DNA from: Parapedobacter deserti
Lineage (GTDB): Bacteria > Bacteroidota > Bacteroidia > Sphingobacteriales > Sphingobacteriaceae
Reading direction: 5' to 3'
Assembly (NCBI RefSeq): GCF_042646065.1
Contig: NZ_JBHRTA010000038.1
Coordinates: 186,001 to 250,000, forward strand
DNA: 64,000 nt
Each line of letters starts with the position of its first letter. Position 1 is the first letter of the stretch. The notes under the pieces were generated by a model. That model had not been told where the DNA came from. It was given only the letters and a program-made list of their open reading frames with translations, and made no database searches. Position numbers and translations under genes: made by a program. Shown here piece by piece: positions 25,885-34,267 of this stretch.

Positions 25885-27593
25885 TATACCTACTGCTTGC
25901 CAACCTCTACCTCGGCATTTTCTACGGGTTTTACCGGGCGATTCTGTGCAAACGCACATTTTTCCAGTGGAACCGGTTTTATCTGCTGGCAGGGTTACTG
26001 CTCGCATTTACATTACCGTTGCTGGAACATCCGTCTTGGAATACGACAGGAGGCTATCCGGACTACTTGGTCGGCATCCAGGTAGGAGAGTCCGTAGTGG
26101 TGGAAGCCGGTGCGGTTGAGGTGGATCGGCCTTCGCCGTTCACGCTGCGCAATGTATTGACCTACGGATACATCGGCGGATGCCTGTTGACTTTCTTTAT
26201 GGTCTTGCGCCGCCTGACGATGACGCTGCGAATGCTGCGGAGGCATTCGAAAGGTGACGCTTTTTCATTTTTTGGCATCGTCCGGGTTGACCGGACGATG
26301 ATGGAGCATGACCGGATCCGCTTACATGAACAGGTCCATGTTAGGGAATGGCATAGCGTGGATGTCGTACTCATGCAGCTTGTCAAAATATTCAATTGGT
26401 TCAATCCGGTAGTATATGCTTACGAGCGTGCACTCCGGCTACAACATGAATACATCGCCGACGGAAAATCGGCTGCCGGCGACACGATGGCGTACGCCGA
26501 GCTGCTTGTGGCTCGCGCCATGGGTGCTGATCACCAAGTACTTATGCATACATTCTCGAGCAAACGGTTGCTAAAAAGCCGGGTAGCGATGCTATTGCGA
26601 GATAAATCACCCAGGTTGGGCCTGTTGTCGTACATGTTGCTGTTGCCCCTCATCGGTGGCATGGTGGTGCTTTCCTTTGCGTGCAACCAACGCCAAGGAC
26701 ACGAGCAAAGGGGCGACGGCGTGGTCTATCAAGAAGCCGATCTTGGGGTCTCCGGCGCTGAGGAGGATGCAAAGCAATTTAAAATGTACCTTGCCAAAAA
26801 CATCGACTACGCGGCAGAAGCGATACATGAGGGCAAGCAGGGCATGGTTGCCTTTACATACGAAAAGGCCGAAAATGGGACTATCGAACGGGTAAAGTTC
26901 CTCAATGAGTTGTGGGAGGGTCAACAGGTTGACATCCTGAATGTACTGCAACGTGATCAAGCAGGACGCGTGGCGCCTGTGGGGAAGTACCTAGTTTCTG
27001 TAGATTTCCGGCTCAGCGGGCGGGGCGAAAGCCAGGTAGCACCACCGCCGCCTCCGGTGCCGGACGGCTATGTTCCATTAGGATCCATCGCAATCATCGG
27101 CTACTCGCCCGACTCCCCGCCCCCACCGCCGGTGGAGCGAAAGTCCGCCGAGCAGGAAGACAATGCTGCAAGGCAGTTGGCTACGCCTAAGACCGAAACG
27201 CCAGTTGATGAGGTAGATTCGCAGCAGGACATAGCAGGTGCGCGGAAAACTGAGGTTATTGAAAAGTCTACTGATGTGATATTTCAATCGGTCGAGATCG
27301 AACCTACGCCGGCTGGCGGTTTGAGAGCGTATATGGAATACATCGGCCAAAATTACGATTATCCTCAAGCGGCTATCGATGCGGGTGTGAATGGAAAATT
27401 ATTAGTATCTTTTATCGTTGAAAAGGACGGTAGCCTTACAGATATCAAGGTGCTAGAAGATTTGGGATACGGTACCGGTGAAGCAGCCGTCCGCGTGCTG
27501 CAAAATGGCGGCAAATGGTCTCCGGGTATACAGAACGGCAGGCCCGTGCGCGTGGCATACACCTTACCTATCCGCCTGAACTTACAATCGTAA
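25881..27593 (+). CDS. M56 (BlaR1-type) metallopeptidase fused to TonB C-terminal domains
   Basis: A 570-residue integral membrane protein. The N-terminal 110 residues hold several transmembrane helices (LANLYLGIFYGFY, FYLLAGLLLAFTLPLL, GYIGGCLLTFFMVLRRL). The cytoplasm-facing peptidase part has the zinc motif HEQVH (149-153) and the downstream LQHEYIADGKSA helix. A last membrane segment (YMLLLPLIGGMVVLSFAC) leads to the periplasm. There a TonB-like segment (about 290-380), two proline-rich stretches and a second TonB C-terminal domain (about 475-568, with KLLVSFIVEKDGSLTDIKVL and WSPGIQNGRPVRVAYTLPI) follow. BlaR1 relatives cleave their cognate BlaI on a signal. Here the sensor part is TonB-like and not penicillin-binding, so the signal is unknown. 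Confidence 0.9.
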   Translation: MIYLLLANLYLGIFYGFYRAILCKRTFFQWNRFYLLAGLLLAFTLPLLEHPSWNTTGGYPDYLVGIQVGESVVVEAGAVEVDRPSPFTLRNVLTYGYIGGCLLTFFMVLRRLTMTLRMLRRHSKGDAFSFFGIVRVDRTMMEHDRIRLHEQVHVREWHSVDVVLMQLVKIFNWFNPVVYAYERALRLQHEYIADGKSAAGDTMAYAELLVARAMGADHQVLMHTFSSKRLLKSRVAMLLRDKSPRLGLLSYMLLLPLIGGMVVLSFACNQRQGHEQRGDGVVYQEADLGVSGAEEDAKQFKMYLAKNIDYAAEAIHEGKQGMVAFTYEKAENGTIERVKFLNELWEGQQVDILNVLQRDQAGRVAPVGKYLVSVDFRLSGRGESQVAPPPPPVPDGYVPLGSIAIIGYSPDSPPPPPVERKSAEQEDNAARQLATPKTETPVDEVDSQQDIAGARKTEVIEKSTDVIFQSVEIEPTPAGGLRAYMEYIGQNYDYPQAAIDAGVNGKLLVSFIVEKDGSLTDIKVLEDLGYGTGEAAVRVLQNGGKWSPGIQNGRPVRVAYTLPIRLNLQS

Positions 27594-27612
27594 TCTGCAT
27601 AACAAGTGTATG

Positions 27613-27641
27613 AAAGCCCGGATGAGCCGGGCTTTTTTTTT
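27613..27641 (+). terminator. Rho-independent terminator after the M56/TonB gene
   Basis: Arms AAAGCCCGG (27613-27621) and CCGGGCTTT (27627-27635) with loop ATGAG, followed by T through 27641. It is a strong, perfect nine-base stem 20 bases after the stop codon. Confidence 0.92.
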
Positions 27642-27648
27642 ACCTTTG
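27641..27648 (+). promoter_or_regulatory. Promoter -7 box for the DUF819 gene
   Basis: TACCTTTG matches TAnnTTTG and shares its first T with the terminator tail of the preceding gene. The leader to the ATG at 27689 would be about 40 bases. No clear -33 element is seen because the terminator stem occupies that stretch. Confidence 0.5.
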
Positions 27649-27688
27649 GCGCGTACGAAGAAATTTGCTTACTTACCAATAGCCTGTT

Positions 27689-28936
27689 ATGGATAACACG
27701 TCAAGCGTATTGCCATTGATCACGAATGATGCTACCGTATTTGGCCTGATTATGGTTGTTCTCGCCATCATCTTTTATACATCCAACAGTAAACTGTCGG
27801 GCTTCCGGAAATTTTACGCCGTTTTACCGCCGCTCCTGCTCTGCTATTTTGTTCCAGGGCTGTTCAACTCATTCGGGGTAATTGATGGAACAGATTCTGA
27901 CCTTTATCAAATGAGTTCGAATTATTTGCTCCCGGCTTGTTTAGTGCTGTTTACCATCAACATGAATTTTCGCGAAGTATGGAAACTGCGAAAGAAGGCG
28001 GGGCTGCTGTTCATTACGGGGCTGCTGGGTATTGTGCTGGGAGGTCCGTTTTCCGTGTGGCTTTTCTCACTGTTTGCCCCTGACGTCGTCGCGGGGGAAA
28101 CATGGAGGGGGTTGGCAACATTGGCGGGCTCCTGGATCGGCGGGGGCGCAAACCAAGCCGCGCTGTACCGCATTTTTGAACCACCACCTGAAATATTTTC
28201 GGCAACGGTGGCTGTAGACGTCTTTGTGGCTTATGGGTGGATGGCTGTTATCCTTTATGGCGCGGGAAAACAAGCTCAACTGGACCGCTATTTCAGCGCG
28301 GAGGGCGATGAGGTATCAAGGCTCACACAACGGATGGAGACGCAACGTGGACAGGAAACAAAGGCTGCCGAAGCGAAGGACTACTTCGTAATGCTCGGGG
28401 TGGCCTTCGGCGTCACAGGCGTCGCTCATTTTTTGTCTGGGATCATCGCGGGCTATTTTCGTGAGAATGCACCGCACTTGGACAAATTCAGCCTTACATC
28501 CGATTTCTTTTGGGTCGTTCTCTTAGCGACAACCCTGGGGGTAGCGCTTTCATTTACTAAAGTGAGGCAATTGGAACAGGCTGGTGCCTCACGCGTGGCG
28601 ACCGTCTTTCTGTACGTCCTCATCGCTACCATCGGAATGCAGATGGATATTTTCGCTATCATGGATAACCCCGGGTTGTTTCTGGTCGGTCTTACCTGGT
28701 TGTTATTCCATGCTACGCTGCTTTTTGCAGTAGCGAAACTGATCAAAGCCCAGTTCTTTTTTCTCGCCATGGGCAGCATGAGCAACATTGGGGGGGTAGC
28801 TTCGGCATCGGTCACCGCAGGAGCATTTCATCCGGCCTTGGTGCCGGTGGGTGTTTTCATGGCTGTTTTCAGTTATGCCATCGGTACCTATGCCGGATAT
28901 TTATGCGGCATCTTAATGCAATGGGTAGCACCTTAA
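27689..28936 (+). CDS. DUF819 family integral membrane protein
   Basis: A 415-residue protein with about ten to twelve predicted transmembrane helices, of the DUF819/YjcL family. Recognisable segments are ITNDATVFGLIMVVLAIIFY at the N-terminus, PALLLCYF-like (LPPLLLCYFVPGLFNSFG), the glycine-rich LAGSWIGGGANQAAL, and the C-terminal MGSMSNIGGVASASVTAGAFHP. The repeated glycine-rich half-sites recall secondary transporters with two inverted halves. The substrate is unknown. It has its own promoter box and is monocistronic; the next gene is on the other strand. Confidence 0.9.
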   Translation: MDNTSSVLPLITNDATVFGLIMVVLAIIFYTSNSKLSGFRKFYAVLPPLLLCYFVPGLFNSFGVIDGTDSDLYQMSSNYLLPACLVLFTINMNFREVWKLRKKAGLLFITGLLGIVLGGPFSVWLFSLFAPDVVAGETWRGLATLAGSWIGGGANQAALYRIFEPPPEIFSATVAVDVFVAYGWMAVILYGAGKQAQLDRYFSAEGDEVSRLTQRMETQRGQETKAAEAKDYFVMLGVAFGVTGVAHFLSGIIAGYFRENAPHLDKFSLTSDFFWVVLLATTLGVALSFTKVRQLEQAGASRVATVFLYVLIATIGMQMDIFAIMDNPGLFLVGLTWLLFHATLLFAVAKLIKAQFFFLAMGSMSNIGGVASASVTAGAFHPALVPVGVFMAVFSYAIGTYAGYLCGILMQWVAP

Positions 28937-28962
28937 GGGAGCTATACTGTATCCAGCGCGTA

Positions 28963-29127
28963 CTAAAAAACTCTCGGATTCCTGCTTGTTTTCGGACTCT
29001 TATGCTTTCTTACATCCCCAACGGTAAAGCGTTCAGGCTTAAACGCTGGTTGCTCGGTTTTCTGCTTTTTTCCTTTGCTGTCCGTTTGTTTCGCTTTTTT
29101 TTCTGTTTCTTCACTTCTCTTGTTCAT
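28963..29127 (-). CDS. Small, very basic protein of 54 residues, function unknown
   Basis: A complete minus-strand frame from ATG (29125-29127) to TAG (28963-28965) encodes 54 residues: a Lys/Glu/Gln-rich first half (MNKRSEETEKKAKQTDSKG) and a second half with the more structured FKPERFTVGDVRKHK and the end TSRNPRVF. More than a quarter of residues are Lys or Arg, so it is likely to bind nucleic acid or the ribosome, but no family is recognised. Signs that it is real: it fills an otherwise empty 330-base gap, it lies downstream of a hairpin that insulates it from the M28 peptidase gene, and its composition is not that of random frames. A TATATTTA sequence about 40 bases upstream is one base off the -7 consensus. 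Confidence 0.6.
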   Translation of the reverse strand: MNKRSEETEKKAKQTDSKGKKQKTEQPAFKPERFTVGDVRKHKSPKTSRNPRVF

Positions 29128-29213
29128 CGCGCTAACTTTTAAGGTTTTCTCGTTTTAAATATAACAGCGGGAACGCAGAAAGGTTTACTGGATCGAATCG
29201 TAAGTAAAGAACA

Positions 29214-29237
29214 AGGGCTTATCGGATGATAAGCCCT
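29214..29237 (-). terminator. Hairpin terminator after the M28 peptidase gene
   Basis: A perfect ten-base inverted repeat, AGGGCTTATC (29214-29223) and GATAAGCCCT (29228-29237), loop GGAT. On the minus strand it is followed by a T-rich stretch (TTGTTCTTTACTT). It lies 32 bases beyond the peptidase stop. Confidence 0.7.
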
Positions 29238-29269
29238 CGATGTGCTTGGCACCTTGCCTGTTTGGTAAT

Positions 29270-30841
29270 TTATTTCTTATTTGAGTCGACCACCAGGCGT
29301 TTATCACGGTTAGCAACTTCCCATGCGGTGTGGAATGCCAAGCGGGCACGTTTAGCCAGCATTTCAAAGTTGATCTTGTCTACGGTATCTTCCGGTGTGT
29401 GATAATGCGGATGCAGCCCGCTGAAATAGAAAATAACCGGAATGCCGTGTTTTGCGAAATTATACTGGTCAGAGCGGTAATAGATACGCAAGGGATCATT
29501 GGGGTCATCGTACATATAATCCAGTTCCATATGTGTATATTCCGCATTGGCATTTTCGTTGATAGCCTTCAGCTCAGCGCTGAGCATGCTCGAACCGATT
29601 GCATGCACATAATTGTGGTTGCCGCGCAGGTGTTTATCATCTATGCGGCCGATCATATCCATATTTATGCCGACTACGGTGCTTTTCAAAGGAAACACCG
29701 GATGTTGCGAATAATAGTTTGAGCCCAGCAGGCCTTTTTCTTCGGCGGTCACAGCTATAAAGAGAATGCTCCTCCGCGGGCCATGGCCCGCCGCTTTCGC
29801 TTTGGCAAAGGCTCGAGCTAGAACCAGCACACCCGTCGTTCCTGAGCCATTGTCATCCGCTCCGAAGAATATGGTGCCGTTTTGTTTGCCGTCGTGGTCG
29901 TAATGCGCCATAATAACCAGCAGCTCGTCCTTCAAATCAGTTCCCTCCAGGTACCCTAACACGTTGTCCGAGGTAAATGGTTCGGTTACCGTGCCAAAGG
30001 CAGCATTGAGCCTCGTCTTATATGCCCTACTCTGGCTTTTTTGCGTTTTGTCTATTTTTTCCCTCAGTTCGTCAATGGAGGTCTTCGCGTTTGCCAGTAG
30101 GAGATTAGCCATTTCGGTATTGATATTGGCAACTGGGATACTGTTTGGTGCCGGTGGAGTGCCGCTCTCTTCCAGCGCAATGCGCGGCTGTACCAACCGG
30201 TTGCCAAAACGTTCGAGCGATTCATTAATCGCGCTTGACACCGCTACGATTAACTTGGGCTCCTTTGCGATAATGTTCTGTAGGCGCTTGGTGCGGGAGG
30301 TTACCCATTCTGATGGGGTGTCCGTACCAGTAATCAGGGAATTGCCTTTAGCATCTTTGGGCTCACCCTCATTGAGCAGCATCACGACCTTGCCCCTGAT
30401 GTCGATGCCAGTAAGGTCGTCGTACTTGTCTTCGCTGATGCCATACCCAATAAACACGATTTCCTTGGCGTTGACCTTGGTTTCAGGCCCGCCGCCAACG
30501 AAGTAAAAATCTTTCCCATTAATAAACGGTCTGCCGGCTATTTCAAATGTTTTAACATCGAAACGAGTGCGCACCAACTTTACAGGCTGGAAATACGAAC
30601 CATTTACAGGCGCGGCCAACCCCAAATTCTTAAATTCTTCGGCGATGTAGGCCGCTGCTTTTTCACCACCTGGTTCACCGGTACCGCGCCCTTCAAATTC
30701 TGCGGACGCAAGGATAGATAAGTGTTCTCTTGCTGCTTCAGGACTGATTTCTGAGGCATACTTCAGCTGTACCGGATCCTGCGCCAGAACACATCCGTAG
30801 AAAGCTGGGATGAGGAATAATAAAGATAATAACTGCTTCAT
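29270..30841 (-). CDS. M28-family zinc aminopeptidase, exported
   Basis: A 523-residue secreted peptidase. The start at 30841 (MKQLLSLLFLIPAFYGCVLAQ) gives a signal peptide; Cys17 in FYGC could also be a lipobox. A PA-like insert is suggested by the central GIDIRGKVVMLLNEGEP. The M28 catalytic part follows with two-zinc ligands: IMAHYDHDG (His313), GADDNGSGTTGVL, VTAEEKGLLGS (catalytic Glu pair), INMDMIGRID and, near the end, FYFSGLHPHYHTPEDT. It would trim amino acids from peptides in the periplasm or outside. It is followed by a hairpin terminator and is preceded by rpiB after 47 bases. Confidence 0.93.
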   Translation of the reverse strand: MKQLLSLLFLIPAFYGCVLAQDPVQLKYASEISPEAAREHLSILASAEFEGRGTGEPGGEKAAAYIAEEFKNLGLAAPVNGSYFQPVKLVRTRFDVKTFEIAGRPFINGKDFYFVGGGPETKVNAKEIVFIGYGISEDKYDDLTGIDIRGKVVMLLNEGEPKDAKGNSLITGTDTPSEWVTSRTKRLQNIIAKEPKLIVAVSSAINESLERFGNRLVQPRIALEESGTPPAPNSIPVANINTEMANLLLANAKTSIDELREKIDKTQKSQSRAYKTRLNAAFGTVTEPFTSDNVLGYLEGTDLKDELLVIMAHYDHDGKQNGTIFFGADDNGSGTTGVLVLARAFAKAKAAGHGPRRSILFIAVTAEEKGLLGSNYYSQHPVFPLKSTVVGINMDMIGRIDDKHLRGNHNYVHAIGSSMLSAELKAINENANAEYTHMELDYMYDDPNDPLRIYYRSDQYNFAKHGIPVIFYFSGLHPHYHTPEDTVDKINFEMLAKRARLAFHTAWEVANRDKRLVVDSNKK

Positions 30842-30888
30842 TGTGCTTTTGTTAAATATGAGACATGAGACATAAGGCATCAGGCTAT

Positions 30889-31332
30889 TCAATGACAAGC
30901 GATTTTTTCTACCCGGTTGGCGTGGCGGCCGCCCTCGAAGTCGGTAGTCAAGAACTTGCCTACGACCGCCTTGGCCAATTCCACGTCGATGAAACGGGCC
31001 GGGATGCACACGATGTTTGCATCATTGTGTTGCCTTGATAGCACCGCCAGCGCTTCCTGCCAGCAGATGGCTGCGCGGATGCCCTGATGTTTGTTGGCGG
31101 TGATGGCTACCCCATTGGCGCTGCCGCAGACCAGTACACCGCGCTCAAACTCGCCGCGCTCCACTGCCTCCGCTACCGGGTGGGCAAAATCCGGATAATC
31201 TGCCGAGTCGTTAGTGTAGGTGCCGAAATCCTTGACTGCGTATCCTTCGTCTTCGAGGAATCGTACCAATGCGGCTTTGTACTCAAATCCCGCATGGTCC
31301 CCGCCGATGGCAATCGCTTTTTTAGCTGTCAT
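30889..31332 (-). CDS. rpiB: Ribose 5-phosphate isomerase B
   Basis: A 147-residue RpiB/LacAB-family enzyme that interconverts ribose 5-phosphate and ribulose 5-phosphate. Marks are IAIGGDHAGFEYK at the N-terminus, DYPDFAHPVAEAV, GVLVCGSANGVAITANK with the catalytic Cys, and SRQHNDANIVCIPARFI. It starts 12 bases after tatC, so the two genes are probably cotranscribed. Confidence 0.97.
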   Translation of the reverse strand: MTAKKAIAIGGDHAGFEYKAALVRFLEDEGYAVKDFGTYTNDSADYPDFAHPVAEAVERGEFERGVLVCGSANGVAITANKHQGIRAAICWQEALAVLSRQHNDANIVCIPARFIDVELAKAVVGKFLTTDFEGGRHANRVEKIACH

Positions 31333-31344
31333 GGTTTATACGTG

Positions 31345-32229
31345 TTACTTATTTTCTCCCCTGTAAAAATCAACTTCGGCCTTCATCCGCCTTTTGTGTA
31401 CCCTTGAAGCCACAATGATGCTCAGCTCGTACAGCAGAAACATCGGGAAGCTCACGGTAAGCATTGTGATGATATCAGGGGTAGGTGTGATAATCGCCGC
31501 AACGATCAGGATAATGACTATCGCATACTGCCGTGTTTTGCGCATAAACTGAGGCGTCATGATACCAAGTTTGGAAAGGATGTAGATGACGATGGGCAGT
31601 TCGAATACGATGCCGCATCCCAGCGTGAGGGTAGCGACAAAGGATAGATAGTTGTTGATGGTAATGGTGTTGTTGATTTCGTCGCTGATGGAATAGTTGG
31701 CCAAGAAATTCATTGCAAGGGGAACGACTACGTAGTAGCCGAACAGGATACCCAGGGCGAACAGCATGCTGGCGTACACCACGAAGCCACTGGCCGATTT
31801 CCGTTCGATGTCTGTCAGCGCCGGCTTCACAAACAACCATATTTCGTACAGCAGATAGGGGAAACCCAGTACGACCGCCATAATCAGCGAGGAGTTGATC
31901 TGCATGATAAATTGGCCGGCCATCTGTGTATTGATAATGGTGCCCGGCACCTCCGTCACGCAAAAATCCGGTGTGTTGAGCCATTCGCCGATCGTGCACA
32001 TCACCCGATACGTCCAGAAATCAGGGCTTTTGGGGCCCATAATAATCTTATCAAAAATAAAGTCATAGAACGAAAAAGCCAATAGCATGAAGACCACCAC
32101 GGCGATTGCCGACCGGATGAGGTGCCAGCGCAATACTTCAAGATGATCGAAAAACGACATTTCGGCCTCGATGCTCTTACCTTTATTTTTGAGGGTATCG
32201 ATTAATTTCTTTCCGGATAATTTACTCAT
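31345..32229 (-). CDS. tatC: Twin-arginine translocase subunit TatC
   Basis: A 294-residue inner-membrane protein with six transmembrane helices, the receptor for twin-arginine signal peptides. The conserved N-terminal SFFDHLEVLRWHLIRS (the F-x-HL-x-ELR family motif) and the periplasmic/TM regions LLYEIWLFVKPALTDIERK and FGIV-like FELPIVIYILSKLGI are present. It serves folded exported proteins such as the oxidoreductase at 15133. tatA is not in the window. It is separated from accC by a terminator-like hairpin. Confidence 0.96.
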   Translation of the reverse strand: MSKLSGKKLIDTLKNKGKSIEAEMSFFDHLEVLRWHLIRSAIAVVVFMLLAFSFYDFIFDKIIMGPKSPDFWTYRVMCTIGEWLNTPDFCVTEVPGTIINTQMAGQFIMQINSSLIMAVVLGFPYLLYEIWLFVKPALTDIERKSASGFVVYASMLFALGILFGYYVVVPLAMNFLANYSISDEINNTITINNYLSFVATLTLGCGIVFELPIVIYILSKLGIMTPQFMRKTRQYAIVIILIVAAIITPTPDIITMLTVSFPMFLLYELSIIVASRVHKRRMKAEVDFYRGENK

Positions 32230-32247
32230 GACGACGGATAAAAAGCA

Positions 32248-32281
32248 AAAATACCATTCTGATTGGTAAGAATGGTATTTT
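32248..32281. terminator. Hairpin terminator between accC and tatC
   Basis: A perfect 13-base inverted repeat, AAAATACCATTCT (32248-32260) and AGAATGGTATTTT (32269-32281), loop of eight. On the minus strand, the direction of accC, the stem ends in TTTT and is followed by TGCTTTTT. The stop of accC is 19 bases away. Confidence 0.8.
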
Positions 32282-32299
32282 GCCGTAGGGTATATTACA

Positions 32300-33640
32300 T
32301 TATTCGCTTAAATCAAAAGTTTCCATAAACTTGGTGGTGAAATTGCCTGCCCTGAAGTTGGGATCGCGCATCAACCGCAGATGAAGCGGTATGGTGGTTT
32401 TAACCCCCTCGATGACAAATTCACTTAGCGCACGCTCCATGGTGCATAAAGCCTCTTCGCGGGTCTGCGCCACGCAAATAAGCTTGGCAATCATCGAGTC
32501 GTAGTTAGACGGGATCACATAGCCTGAGTAGGCGTGGGTGTCTACCCGCACACCATGTCCGCCCGGTGAGTGGAAATTGGTGATCTTGCCCGGCGATGGC
32601 CTGAAATTATTGAATGGGTCTTCCGCATTGATGCGACATTCGATGGCATGCATGGTGGGCTCGTAATTGTTGCCCGAGATGGGGATGCCTGCTGCTACCT
32701 TGATTTGTTCCTTGATCAAATCAAAATTTATAACTTCCTCGGTGACAGGGTGTTCTACCTGGATACGGGTGTTCATTTCCATGAAATAGAAATTGCGGTG
32801 TTTGTCCACCAGGAATTCGATGGTGCCCGCACCCTCATAGTTTACAGCCTTGGCGCCTTTGATTGCTGCCTCGCCCATGGCTTTCCGTAATTCAGGCGTA
32901 ATAAAAGGAGAGGGAGCCTCCTCGATGAGCTTCTGATGCCGCCGCTGGATGGAGCAGTCGCGCTCAGAAAGATGGCATACGGTGCCATATTGATCGCCCA
33001 CCACCTGTATTTCAATGTGCCGGGGATCTTCTACATACTTCTCGAGGTAAATGCCATCGTTGCCAAAGGCCGCGCCTGCCTCCTGCCGTGCCGAATCCCA
33101 TGCAGGCTCGAAGTCGTTATCTTTCCATACGATGCGCATACCGCGGCCGCCACCGCCTGCCGTTGCTTTAAGAATAATGGGGTATCCGATTTCGTTGGCG
33201 ATCTTGATGCCTTCTTTGACATCCTTGATCAGTCCCTCTGAACCGGGAATCGTTGGCACTCCGGCATTCTTCATGGTTTCCTTTGCCGAAGATTTATCGC
33301 CCATCTGCTCTATTTGCTCGGCGGTCGCGCCGATAAACTTGATGCCGTATTGCTTGCAAATAGATGAAAACCGTGCGTTTTCGGAAAGAAACCCATATCC
33401 GGGGTGGATGGCATCCGCATTGGTCAGTTCCGCTGCGGATATGATATTTGGTATATTCAGGTATGATTCTTTGCTGGGTGGGGGGCCTATGCATACTGCT
33501 TCATCGGCAAAGCGCACATGCAGGCTATCACGGTCGGCCGTAGAGTAAACAGCCACGCTCTTGATGCCCATCTCACGGCAGGTACGGATGATGCGCAACG
33601 CTATTTCTCCGCGGTTGGCTATTAATATCTTTTTAAACAT
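32300..33640 (-). CDS. accC: Biotin carboxylase subunit of acetyl-CoA carboxylase
   Basis: A 446-residue ATP-grasp enzyme that carboxylates the biotin on AccB, the first half-reaction of fatty acid synthesis. Motifs are KILIANRGEIALRIIRTC at the N-terminus, the glycine-rich ATP loop KATAGGGGRGMR, EMNTRIQVEHPVTE and GYVIPSNYDSMIAKL. Length matches the family. accB is 73 bases upstream on the same strand, and the two likely form one operon. Confidence 0.97.
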   Translation of the reverse strand: MFKKILIANRGEIALRIIRTCREMGIKSVAVYSTADRDSLHVRFADEAVCIGPPPSKESYLNIPNIISAAELTNADAIHPGYGFLSENARFSSICKQYGIKFIGATAEQIEQMGDKSSAKETMKNAGVPTIPGSEGLIKDVKEGIKIANEIGYPIILKATAGGGGRGMRIVWKDNDFEPAWDSARQEAGAAFGNDGIYLEKYVEDPRHIEIQVVGDQYGTVCHLSERDCSIQRRHQKLIEEAPSPFITPELRKAMGEAAIKGAKAVNYEGAGTIEFLVDKHRNFYFMEMNTRIQVEHPVTEEVINFDLIKEQIKVAAGIPISGNNYEPTMHAIECRINAEDPFNNFRPSPGKITNFHSPGGHGVRVDTHAYSGYVIPSNYDSMIAKLICVAQTREEALCTMERALSEFVIEGVKTTIPLHLRLMRDPNFRAGNFTTKFMETFDLSE

Positions 33641-33713
33641 GAACGTCAGTTATCTGCTATCGATAGTTGTGTTTTTGCGTAAACGCTGTGTTAATAGGTG
33701 TCAACCCGAGGTG

Positions 33714-34196
33714 CTATTTGGGTTCAACCAGGAAAAGCGGTTGATCGTATTCAACAGGCTGCGCGTCGTCTACCAATACTTTGACGATTTTGCCGGAAAC
33801 TTCAGATTCGATTTCGTTGAACAGCTTCATGGCTTCCACAATGCATACTACCTTTCCCGAGGTTATTTCATCACCTACATTGACAAATGCCGGCTTGTCC
33901 GGAGATGGCGACCGATAAAATGTACCGATCATCGGCGATTTGATGGTAATATAGTTGGATGCCTCTTCTGCTTTCCCCGCCGTCGGCTGCTGTACGCTGT
34001 CCGTTGCTACGGGCGCCGCAGCGGCCTGGGGCAGCGGTGCTGCCACCGGAGCGGGTAACGTCGCAGTCACGTATGTAGGCTCGTGGCTGGTTTTTATCGT
34101 GATCTTGAAATCACTCTCCTCGATAGATACTTCATTCACCCCCGATTTAGCGACAAACTTAATCAGGTCTTGAATTTGTTTGATATCCATGCTCAT
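33714..34196 (-). CDS. accB: Biotin carboxyl carrier protein of acetyl-CoA carboxylase
   Basis: A 160-residue carrier. The N-terminal 40 residues are a helix-strand segment, residues about 45-80 an Ala/Pro-rich flexible linker, and the C-terminal domain carries the biotinyl lysine in EAMKLFNEIE (Lys124). The start MSMDIKQIQ has a second ATG two codons on; either is possible. It has its own promoter box, so accBC may be expressed apart from fabH and plsX. Confidence 0.96.
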   Translation of the reverse strand: MSMDIKQIQDLIKFVAKSGVNEVSIEESDFKITIKTSHEPTYVTATLPAPVAAPLPQAAAAPVATDSVQQPTAGKAEEASNYITIKSPMIGTFYRSPSPDKPAFVNVGDEITSGKVVCIVEAMKLFNEIESEVSGKIVKVLVDDAQPVEYDQPLFLVEPK

Positions 34197-34222
34197 TGTA
34201 CAGTAGGTTTGATAATAAGACT

Positions 34223-34230
34223 CAAAAATA
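34223..34230 (-). promoter_or_regulatory. Promoter -7 box for accBC
   Basis: TATTTTTG on the minus strand, 26 bases before the accB ATG. A TTTG lies about 21 bases further upstream, close to -33 spacing. It sits in the 71-base gap after fabH. Confidence 0.5.
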
Positions 34231-34267
34231 GTTAGCTAATCTGTTATATAACAAATAAATCCGACAT

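Noticed and set aside
25498..27593. Beta-lactam resistance operon of the blaI-blaR1 type
   Set aside because: No beta-lactamase gene is adjacent and the sensor lacks a penicillin-binding domain; the TonB-type ending argues against it.
28903..29142. Plus-strand frame across the DUF819 3' end with a Phe/Leu-rich tail
   Set aside because: It is the antisense of the Lys-rich small minus-strand frame, which explains the Phe/Leu composition, and it overlaps the end of the DUF819 gene.
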